The notes beneath the pieces are model-generated. The model was not told where the DNA came from. It made no database searches and saw only the letters and a list, made by a program, of their open reading frames with translations. A DNA stretch of 64,000 nt from Tenebrio molitor. Taxonomy: Eukaryota > Arthropoda > Insecta > Coleoptera > Tenebrionidae. The stretch's first letter is position 1. Each line of letters starts with the position of its first letter. Position numbers and translations under genes: made by a program. Positions 11,591 to 23,500 of this stretch are shown here, piece by piece. The stretch covers positions 6,944,001 through 7,008,000 of the forward strand of contig NC_091054.1 in assembly GCF_963966145.1 (NCBI RefSeq). Direction: 5' to 3'.

Positions 11591-14500
11591 GTGAGTCCGT
11601 CAGCGGCGGATTTCAATAAACCGCCCCGGATTCGTCGGAAATAGATTTGATTGTAAAAATAACATAATTAATAAAGGTAGAGGCGGCCGAGGCAGTTCAT
11701 CTATCACTCTGACCGCTGCCTCGGGCAAAATCAGCAATCTCAACAAATTATAGTAGTCGGGATTCGATATGGCCTTCCAAATTACTCAAGCCCACCCCTG
11801 CAAATGTGATTAAATTATCATTAAGGTTCTTCGTGAAGAGGTGCCTCGGACGGGCTACCGTTTTGACCGATTATTCCCAGGTATATAACCCATTTAATCA
11901 GGCACGGTGAAGAAACTCTTCGCCTCTTGGTAATGAGCGACCATTATGGTCTTTTGTGCCCTTGAGATTCTGTTTTCTTCTTTATTACACGTCCACATAA
12001 AAATGCGCAAGATAAAAACCCGACGCTATTGTCGATCACGTTCAAAATGTCAATGTCAACTGCCGTCGCAGGGTTTCTGTCAGCGCTTAATGAATGCACT
12101 CTCAAGACTTTTCTTTCTTCCTGATTTATCTACGAGTGATGATTAATTGGTCAAGTTGCGTGAAAATAGGCTGTGCTTTTATTTCTAATCATATTTCTTC
12201 GGGCAGATTTGAGTCATAGATTGATAGTGCAATTAGATAATTTCCGACAAAACTACCTTGTGAGTCAAATCATACATAAATTTGCATTAATGTTTTATTT
12301 TGTATTCCTCGATTTTGCATACCCATGCCAAGTAAATAACATATTTTACACTTTAATTTAATTTAAAAAAAATTATAGCTAGGATCTTTTAATAGAATAA
12401 TAATTAATAAACTTAAAAATTCTTCACAAACATAATGCAAAATTTGATTTTGTGAATCGGATTTTAAATTTATGGTTATGTTAGCCTCTTTTATAAATAG
12501 GTACATACTTACAAAATGCCCAAGTGCCTTGTTTTTTTTCTACCACGCAAGGATTGGAAACAATTAGACAAAAAATAACATACCTCAATAACTGCAGTAT
12601 TTTTATTTAATTAACATTGGTCAGTGTCAACATTTAACAATGCCTTTATGATGTATATTTTTTCTTAAGTGTTTTTATACTACTTTTTTCACCTGTCTGC
12701 AAATTCATTTTTAGATTCCGACAATGATCTACCGTCATATTTACGATTCGGTGGCCTTGCTATCTTTTTTCTATTCCATTGATATCTTAATGAAATCATT
12801 CACCTTACCCTTCACCACCAACACCAAGATTTTGGGGAAAGTAGCCTAGGTGCGAAAATAAAAATTAATTTTCAAACTGTCATTAAACATCTAATGACAG
12901 TGTCAAATGCTGTCGCTGCTCCTCTTTTGGAGGCATTCTGAATCGGACCTAGCAAACCTAAGAGTAGATCAATTTCATGATATTTTGAAAATAATATTCT
13001 AAAATTAATATCACTCCATTTATTCGAAAACATTTAATTTTAGCCCCGTAAGAAGTATCCACATGTATCTCGCTCACAATGTAGTGTTATTTGAACTGAG
13101 CAACATTTACTTGATAAAGCCCCTTTCTTTTAACTTTAAATTTCCCAAATAACACAATATAACTGAAAATATAACTTTTATTGTTATTTCTAGTGTTCTA
13201 ACACCTAACCTGCTATTTGTACAACCTCAACAATAAAGAAAACATTTCAGGTATTACAGACAGTAATTTTAGTTTTAGACCGTCTTAATAAGAGTTTGAT
13301 AAGTTAGTCCCTTTGATCATGATGTAACCAAAATTAGACTAAACACCCCTTCCCACTTCTGCTCCAGTTACTTCAAACATAACTGGGACAAAGTTCCTGT
13401 ATGTTTGATTTAGTTCTATCAATCACACGTCATTCGACTTCATTACACAGAGAAATATCTCTTGCTACGGAACCACAAAAAGACCCCTGAAACTCGAGCC
13501 TAATAGAACATTTCCCAGGAGACGTTTCTTGTTTAGAGCCTCGGGATAAATTGGATAATCAATAAATTATTTGCGGTCCCTGTTTTTATTAATCTTCGGA
13601 AAATTCGAAACCTGCTAGTTAAAACAGCCCTTTTCACCGCGGCTATTTTTGAAATAAAAATACGGCACAGCATTCTTCGCTACTAAAGTAACAAATAAAT
13701 TTCCAAATTTGTTCATAAACAAGTACGAATATTTTTAAGTAAATCACTAAATACAGTACCAAGTTATAAGCTGCAAGTAATAACCTGTATTCCGATTCGG
13801 AAATAGTTATTTCCATATGAGTAGCGTAGTCAGATTACTTCGGCTTGTTTTTCAGCACTCGGCTACCGCCTCGTGCTTCAAATATCAGCCTCATACCTAA
13901 AAAGTGACAGCGCACGAATATTGAATAACGTTTTTCGTGTTCGTTTGGGCAAAGTCTTAAAAAACATTAATTAATTGTCAATTTTGTGGTCATCTTTGAC
14001 AGATGTCAAGTTAGGTATGTATATAAACTGAAAAGTTTATATATTTAGTTATATACCAGTTTTCACGTTATGTACGAGCTCGGGAAACGAACACGAAAAA
14101 ATATCTTGCAATCGGTTACAAACATAATTATAAAGTTTTAGACAGAAGTTTCCGCGATCTGGGCACCTTTTGTCTCTTATTTGATGGCGCATATCACAAC
14201 GTGTCCTCTGTTCCGCCAGGTCAAGGACGTGTCAACCAATTAGGCGGTGTCTTCATCAACGGACGTCCTTTGCCCAACCACATCCGACTGAAAATCGTCG
14301 AAATGGCAGCTGCTGGTATCAGACCCTGCGTCATATCGAGACAATTGAGGGTGTCTCACGGTTGCGTTTCGAAAATTTTGAACCGCTACCAAGAAACCGG
14401 CAGCATCAGACCCGGAGTGATTGGTGGTTCGAAACCGCGAGTCGCTACACCGGAAGTCGAACTCCGCATAGAACAAATGAAAAAGGAGAACCCGACGATA

Positions 14501-17500
14501 TTTTCCTGGGAAATTCGAGAGAGACTCATCAAGGTAAGAAAAGCGAGCGTTCTAGTTCATTCATTCTTATCTATCTAGTACAAAACAATGAGAATTTTAT
14601 TTGTCTTTATTAATTAAATGTGCAAGATGGATGACAATAATAAGAATACCTACGACACAGTTCTAAGGTATTTAATTTTGCGTTGTTTACGACGTAACTT
14701 CGACCTAAACAACGGTACAAACGACAATTTGGAGGAATTTTCTTCGATAAAGCAGGACGAAGGTCTCATAAATTTGCAGTGACAGGAGCAAAAAAGTGGT
14801 CGTTGGCATATATGGAGAAATATAACTATTGCGGCAAGAGGAGTAAATGAAGTGAAAGAAATGATGAAATGAAACAGCGTAAAATAAATTTGTACGGGAA
14901 TATTTCACTCAATTTAAAGATAGCGGCAAAAAATAGAGGGGAAAATACCCAAGAATGGAAAAGAAAAGAAAATGAAAGTAAAGATAAATTTTAATCATGT
15001 GTGTATTTATTCCAAAGGTAAATAATAATAACAGTAAGAAGAATCACGAGTATTATCTATAAGATTATTATTAAAATTGATTGGGTTTAGACAAAAGAGG
15101 TTTCTCGTAACATAAATATGTTGGAGGAAAGAATTTTGAATTTATGGAAAATGGTTTATAAATAAAAAGAAATCGTAATTATTACCCTAATACGAGTACG
15201 TATGTATTACGAAACAGAAAGCCAAACCATTTATTGGATTAAAATTTAAATTTATTATTAGTCGAACATTAAAACACCAACTTAATCCGATCTAAAGATG
15301 TTTGTTGCGGTTCGTTACCACTGTCATATGTACAATAGACTCTATCAGTTTAATTTACCGTTAAAATTAACCATACATTTTTTCACTTTTATGACTGTAT
15401 TAAGTAATAGTTGTAAATTAGAACTGCATTGTCACTAGATACGTTAATGGTAAAATTAAAGTGATTTTATTGTCTCTTAATGAAACAATGCCATAGAATT
15501 TAAACTCATTGTCGTGGCTAGGCAACGTATTCCTTGAAAACGATTCACAAAATTATTTATCTAAACGTAAAATGTTAATTTTAAAGCAACTTAATCCAAT
15601 TTAAGACTTTCAAGAGCCACATGTGTAGTTCAAAATTAATTAAAATGTTAGCAAAATACAACTTCATTATCATAAAGTTAAAAGTATTTTTAATTTTTGT
15701 CTAGAACTGGGAGGTTTAAAAAATAAATAAATTACGCCTTAAAAGTTTAGGATGAATGCTTGAATGTTTGAATTTTAACTAGAACGAGTTAATCGACAAA
15801 AGTCATTTGACGTTTAATCTTTTAATAAAAAATTGTTAAGCATTTTCCTCTAAACCAATATAATTTATCCAACGACCTGACTAATAATAAATAATTCAAA
15901 TGTTTCGCAAGAAGTCATGCTTAGCTAAAACCAAACACATATTGCTTAAATCTAATTACAAGACCAAATGGTATTTGAATTTTTTACGAACAAGGGTTAC
16001 AAATTGACTTAAAATTTGGAATAAATTGGCCATGAAAATGTATACCCGCCTATGGGTAAGAACGAAAATTTTCTGTTGTGATAGAAATGAAGCCTTGCCA
16101 AAAAAGTTACATTGTTATAGAAAAAATTAAATAACCAAAATTAAAATGCTCATGATGAAAAAAAAATAGAGACTAGTTAATCATACAAAACGACTCGTTT
16201 GGTGAAAATTGGGGGGCACAAAGTCTTGGAAAACTTTTACAAATTTTGGAAATTATTATAGAGAAAAAGTTTATAAATTGGGAAGTTCTTCCACTGGTTA
16301 AAATTAACACACGTATTTCAGATACACCCTGTATATATCGAAATTAAGAGAATGGGAGAATTTTTAAAATATTTTTTTTTAAACTCTACAAATCCTTCCA
16401 AGACGAAATATGATCAAGCATGTTTTCTGACATTCAGAAAGTCCGTCCCGTAGTCTGTTCTTTTAACTTCCCACATTCACGTCCCGATCGGACGTTATTG
16501 GACCGTTTCGTAAAAACCCGAATCCGTACAAAGGTGTAATTCCCCTGAGAGCTACCAAATTATCTCCGTATTCACGCTCCATTACCGTCCGCTCACCATA
16601 CATAATATATCTGTATCTGCACGGGGAAGTCGTCGAGATCTCCGCCTCTGGTGAGGCGCAAAAAACGCGAAGAAAAGGAGGCGTAGCTGTTCGTTTATCG
16701 GGCCCGGAGCGGTGCAGATACACGCGGTCCTCCAAGTGAACCGGTGGGTCCGCGAGATGGTATCGCCAGATGTCCCGGCGGTAATTTGAGGGCGGTGCAC
16801 CGGCACGCTCGCTACGTCAGGACCACCATTATCATTGTGATGTGTCCTCTGGCACGCTGCCGGCCCTTTGATCCGATGCCGACGCATCTACTCCGACATT
16901 ATCCGGACACTCCGTGGTAGCACACGAGATTAATCCGAACGACACGATACGTGATGTACTGTTATCGCGGAGATGATGATAACGTCGACTTCCGTGCCGT
17001 CGATCGCGATGACAGATAATACGAAATCGATACGATCGACCACACCGATATGACAGTTGACAGGACATGGAAAGTCGTCGCCGACGGCTCAGATAAACGT
17101 CGATCGTAGATAATCCGCTCTTTTCGCGTGTGCTCGTCGAAGTCTTATTATGGTGATGTGGCCTGGGGGACTTTGCGAAACAACATGGTGGCTCGACTCT
17201 CGGTCTAGGGGAGATTATCCTTGCAAAAATATTCACACTAGGCGCCCCACCTGGTGCGCGGTTCTTGCACAATATGCACTGTACCCGATATGGACGGGAC
17301 GGTTGCCAAGATTTTTTCGCGATTGGTACAGACAAGATTTCTTATCGAATTATTTGTGAACGTAAAAAAAATCGAAAAATTCTAAACTAAGATAATAGAT
17401 ATCTAATAGTTTTATGTGCGGCCGAACGCTGTGAGGCAGACAAACCAGCCAAAGCACATAAAACCATTTTTGCTCCGAATAACATATAGGTACTATTTTT

Positions 17501-20500
17501 TTCTTCAAACCTTCATAACAAAGTATTTAAGACATGTTAAGAAACCACGTAGGAATTTCAAATGATTTAGCTAGTTTACTTCACAGTCGCTCATCAGCGG
17601 AGATAATAACTTCACGGACGCCCTCAGCGGAGATAATAACTTCACGGACGCTCCTCAGCGGAGATAATAACTTCACGGACGCTGGTCAGCTCGTTAGATG
17701 CCATGACAATGAAGTGACACATTATCAATGCAGCAGTGCAATGTCATATTTTACGAACGTTTGAAGAAAAACCATTTTTCCAATCAGAACCATCATCACG
17801 TGCGAGAAAATTAAAATTCGACACTTGAATATTTATTAAAAAAATAATATAAAATTCGTTATGGTCTCTGTCAAAATATCAACATTATTGTTTAAAATGT
17901 CTGGCTATTTATGCGCGTATCGCTTGTTGAAGTACGTATTACAAAACGATCCTTAATTATCTACCATTCCAAACGTAATTTTTCCATTAAAGTCTGAGAC
18001 GTAAACATAATTATATTGTTTCCTGTATTAGTTTTATCAGATTTTACGTTTAATTAGTGACGCAAATGAAAATATTTCTATCTCGTTTCGGACAAACTCA
18101 CCGTTAATCCACCCGCATTTTACTTTTAATTCACAAAATTCTTTCCCCTTCATGAACGGTGACCCGTAAGAAATTATACTGAATTTAAATGTTCGCGTTT
18201 GCACCAACAATGTAATTTAATAAGTGGTAAATTTCGACTAGATTTAACCGAATCGAGCGAATTTTAATATTAGAGACGAGTTTCATTTAACGACGACTGA
18301 AATAAAGAACGATACTTTTCGACCCATTTGCCGACAATAATTATTATGGAAATAACGATCATTACGGTGAACGAACGCCACTGCGGCCTCATCCCGGAAT
18401 TTATGCTGGGAAATACCACATACCATCGCATGGCGTCTTGTAACAGTCTCAGCTCACGATGTATGGAAACAATTGCGTCGTCTTCGGACGACATGTCGCA
18501 ATTTATTCCTACACCAGTCGAGACACATTGTTGTATTATTGAAAATAAATTGAATGTGGGAATGTCGAAGAGCGGGGAAATAAATAACGCAACTTTCGAA
18601 GACAGTTTTCCTGGTGAATAATTTGTACGACTACTGCAAAATTACACTTCAGAATATAGGCGATAAAGGCAACTTGATAACTGGAGGTTGTTTTAATTAA
18701 AAAGGGTGAATTTCCTTCTACTTAAGTTCCCTAAAATCTTTATTGACTGAGCAAGGGCGACGGTGCGCCAAACCAATTAATTCCTCGAGGATCAACACAG
18801 ATGAGGGTGATAAAATTGTGAGAACTGTTTTATTAATTAACAAAATTCCTTAGGGTAGGATTGAGTTTATGTACCAGCGCTCAGAATTCGATACAGTATG
18901 GATCAAGCAAAACAGGAAAAGTAAAGTAAAGTTGAAGCGAACAATGTCAACGCGAAGACAGTCTATTGCAAAACACCGATTTTGATTTCATGGCATGGAA
19001 TATTTAAATAAAATGGAAAACTTCGTTCCCAGAAAAAAAAATTGCTAAAAGTTGACGCAAGACAATAGTATATTACACTATAAGTGATGAAAGTGCCTGA
19101 TTTTTCAACGAGCAATACATGATATACTCTCGAGCGCCAGCAAGTGAGGATAGTATTGCGAGTTGAAAAATCGAACTTTGATCACGAATTGTGTATACTA
19201 TATTTTCCTCACTAGTGAGTTTACTTTCTCCATTTTCCTCACTAGTGATGGAAACGCCTATTTTCCTCACTAAATTGAGTGATGAAATTATTATTTTCAT
19301 AATCGATGTTGGAAAAAATTTTAAACTTAAGTTTTATTCAATGAAAATATGCTGCTTAAATCTAATCTCTCGATATACCTATTAATTTCCTACGTAAACA
19401 TTACAAAATGTATTGCTTATAATACGTAGGTGCGCCGAAAATTTCTGCAAACTAACATATCAATTCCGTCTACAGAATTAAATAGACTATGAAACAAATA
19501 CTTATTGTTTCGTACGTTGACATTTATATTTGACTGCAATAACTGCCACCGTTAATTTTCTATAAATTTTAAAAATAGATGTAGCATGATAAAAATGCAT
19601 TTAACGAAAGAAAATTTTAGTGCTCTGATTTATTATGATGTTAAAATTTCTCTCACACAGAAACAATAAACAATGCATCTAAAGCCTCCGTTCTGCTTTA
19701 ATACTAAAAAACTATTTACAACTACTGGTGCGATGGTTCTGGAGAGTTTCATGTATATTTAAAATGTTCTTATTTCGTTATAATTATCCGTTGGAAATAA
19801 AATGTGAGTTGGAAAAGGTTTACTACATAAAATGTAAATTTAAAAAATATTTATTGATGGACATTATCTCAATAAAAATTATACCTTAAACGTTTATGAA
19901 AGCACTAAACTTATGAATTAAAATTTTAGTTCACATTGGAGCGACTACTACTCGTATTACAACATATAGCACTTTGACGTCAGGAAATTTTTTGTCGCCG
20001 GGTGCCTTATGAATTATGATTTAAGAAATAATCAAAAGCAGTCATGCAACAAATGAAAAATTCTGTGAAAATTTGTTTCCGCAGATTAAAAAGCAAAATG
20101 CAATATCGTTCAAGATAGAGAGAGAGGGAAATTGAGAGAAATTGGAATTTTTGTTTTAATAACTGTTTAAAGGGCCCAAAAATATCAAACACGTTTGATA
20201 GACTTTGATAGAACATATTGTAATAGCAAATTTTAATAGTCAATAATTAATAATGACAGTTACTATTGTAATGACATCTGATGACATTTGAATTAAATTT
20301 TTACGTGCTGCCAACGGAAACGTATTAATCACGGCCATCTCGATTTTTTTTTATTTTCGATCTCACGGTACTTGTATGAACATACATCACGGCAGACAAA
20401 AATCGGTCACTCACTGTGATTTTACTAAATTTTGTTTGAGCAAACCATGTGCTGCCATACAAATTTTCATTCGTGTGTGGACAAGACTTGTATCTCATAC

Positions 20501-23500
20501 GAATTTACGCAAACAAGTTTGACAAACATGCCAGAAAGTGTGTATTTCTGACAAACTTGTATCACATACTTGCATGCGCAAGCAAGTCCTGCAAACAAAA
20601 CGCTAGGTATATAGGGCCCTTTAAAGCATGAATGTATTGTATCTGGTGTTCATTTAAATTTACCCTCAAAGTTGACGTTGAAGAGCCGATTATGAACGCA
20701 TCAACATAACAAAAACATAAACAACGCAAAAAGTGAGGTTAGATTTAAACAGCTGATCCGTGATCTGGAATCCGTGGTGCGTTCACAATCGACTCTTCAA
20801 CACTCGATATAATGTATTGGAAAATACAAATTAATACAAAATTAATTTGTTAAGATAGGGGACTCTTTTTCGCTTTACTTTAATTTCAATTTTACTCTAT
20901 CATACTATAAATGCAATAGTAGTTTATTTAACTAGTTCCAGTATAAATTGGGCTTTTTTTGGCATGATTGGGCCAGTTTACAACGCGAGTGAAACGAGCG
21001 TTTTAAAGCCAACGAGTGCCAAAAAAAGCCCAGTTTACACAGGAACGAGTTGAATACAACGTTTTTTTGTTCGACGAGCCCCTTAAAATTTAGCTTGACG
21101 TTTCGTTTTGACAAGTCGTGACATTTATCAAAATCCGTTCACACAGGAGAAAATTCTCAAATTCCGACAGTGTCAAACAAAAAATATTTGATAACATTTT
21201 TTTTCACAGAAAAGGCTGTTTGACATGACGTTAAATTTATCATAAAATTCTGTAAAAATGACAAAGAGAGACTATGATCTTCATCATTTATTGGTCCTGA
21301 TCGAGGTTCTATCTCATTTTATAACAAATTTTATACAAAATTTATCGTCGTGTCATACAGCCTTAACAGTCTCTTCAAATCACAATTAAATGTGTTCTCT
21401 TTCTCTTAATGGACTCTTTTGCCCACAATGCCTAGAAGGCGCAGAAACACCTTCTATCGAATTTATTGACCTCAGTGAGTGTAGCAAATTACCTGAGATG
21501 GCTAAGGGGACATAAAGAAAGTGATCTGAGAAAGAACGAGGAACAGTGAACGCCCAAGGTGATTAATGAACGTGAAAAACGTCAAATTTGGTGTCTACCA
21601 ATAAAGGATCTGTTGGAGACCTCACAATTGATTAGAGTCAACTAGGTGAGAGTACTTGGATATGCTATCTCTATGCGTACCGTATTTCGACGAATTCGAT
21701 CATTTGGACTCTCATATTTTCGACTCTCGGTTGACCCAGAGGCAAAATACAAACGGAGCACCGAGAGGCAGCAGTACGTACAAGAATGATACGGTCTTCA
21801 GCACCAAACCTAAGTTTTGTCTATGGTCACCTGATGGCCGTATGAGGGTAAGAAGGCCAAGGACTCAGAGATGCACTGCTGAGTTTGTCCAGAGACGTCA
21901 TTGTTTGAACTCTCAACCTTAGATTTATCTTTGTATTGCAACCCTTTTTACTGCCACATCTTCAGGGCTTGCAGGAAGCTAATTTTTGTACAAGATAACG
22001 CGCGTCCTCATATACGAGTAGCTCAAATAACAAGAAGGTTTTTTGAAGCCAATAATGTAAATTTAGTGCCTTAACTTTCTATATCACCAGACTGATTACC
22101 AACAGAAAAGAAAATGTGTGTTATTAAATGAATCGTAGACGGCGTTGTTTACAGCACTTTCCGAACAAGGTAGAATTACGACATCGGCTATAGTTAGCTT
22201 GGGTTGCAACAGCTCAGACATAAATTACTTATGTATTTGTTTTTAGCTATTCCTCGTAGAGACACTGGGTGTATAAATAAATAATCGCGGAGGCGTTACT
22301 CATTATTAAAAATTTCGTGCTATCTGAAGTCATTTTGGCCAAAATTCATCTACGATCATATTTTGACAAAGTTTCATTAAAACAAATACCTTTTTATTCT
22401 AGGTGTTGCGCTTTTTTGACACGCAGTGTAAAGTGTAATTATAGGTACCAATTAAATTTATAATTAGGTATTATTAAACGAATTCAAAAAAAATAATTGC
22501 TTTTTAAATAATTTGGGAGACACTTGTGGTAGATCGAAAAGCTCTAAATTTCAAAGACAATGACAATCTTAAGTCAGACTTGTGCCATTTCGACCGCATT
22601 AATTTTGGATTCCGTTGCTGTTAAAGCACGCCGCAAAACTCCGAATAAACCGAGTTTCTCTAACTTTGCACCATTCTAGAAATCACAACCCGACCGGACG
22701 GAAGAAAATTCCATTCGAACATCACGTACCGAACCGAGGACTGTTGTTTTGCATGCGCCTTTCAACAAAAGTGTATAATTTTGCCTCTGAACGGTCATTA
22801 CGGAACACCTGTGGTATAGATACGCGACCTGCCTCAACACTCACATTATCCCCGGATTTTTCCGCCCACCGTCTAATAAATTTACGGACGTTTCCGGGTA
22901 ATCACACCCGCACTCTACTTCCGCGAAACATCGTCCAAGGGTGGCTCTATAATCGCTTCTTTTTTTCTTTTTGGTTCAGGAAGGAGTCACCGATCCGCCG
23001 AGCGTCTCGTCCATCAGTCGCCTGCTCCGAGGTGGTGGCCGGAGGGACGCCGATCCTGACGGCAAGAAGGATTACACGATCGACGGCATCCTCGGCGGTA
23101 AGTCCTGCGAGTGTTACGGGAGCCTTGATAATGTGGGGTTCGCGGGGGTCGGACAAATGGAATTGGAGCTCGTTTACGAGCCTAATGTTTAAACGTTTAA
23201 AGCGTTTAAACGAATGGTAGACGCTTTTCAGCGGTGAAGGAAACGATGGCTTCAATTAAGCGCAATCTCTGTGGGATCCATCTGTTGAATTATCTCTTAA
23301 TTAAAAAGCTCCAAAGAAGGACAGCCAACTTCAGGTTTCGTTTCGTCTTCATAATACCGTATGATCCAGAAAATTTAACGTTCCATTGTATGTGTTAATC
23401 ACGCCCTAGTTTCATTCAACTGTGGCACCATCACACCATAAATAAGTAAATGATAATTTTTCTTCAAAATAACATTAACAAATCATAAATCTAAAAAATT

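Larger units (their letters stand above)
11591..14219 (+). other. gsb-n intron 1
   Basis: It is 2.6 kb with no coding frame. A GC-rich stretch directly after exon 1 (about 11640-11900, with AGGCGGCCGAGGCAG) is a candidate enhancer. An inverted-repeat cluster lies just before exon 2. Confidence 0.6.
14300..22979. other. gsb-n intron 2 (begins at 14534): no protein gene, mixed repeats and candidate enhancers
   Basis: The 8.4 kb intron (14534-22979) contains a GC/CpG-rich island (16440-17340), a 30 bp minisatellite, several hairpins, a piggyBac-type MITE and a Tc1 relic, each listed separately. 14600-16400 and 17760-19000 are AT-rich and hold nothing I recognise. Frames at 18270-18620 on both strands are open but look like no known protein. 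Confidence 0.6.

Noticed and set aside
16832..17335. 167-codon minus-strand frame in the GC-rich island
   Set aside because: Arg/Ser/Pro/His-rich with no domain, overlapped by other open frames. Expected in CpG-rich DNA, so not called a gene.
18270..18621. Overlapping open frames on both strands in gsb-n intron 2
   Set aside because: Neither shows a domain, splice context or start environment. The mutual overlap suggests chance.
22615..23220. 201-codon plus-strand frame covering gsb-n exon 3
   Set aside because: It overlaps the paired-domain exon in a different frame. The exon itself has clear splice sites and a conserved sequence.
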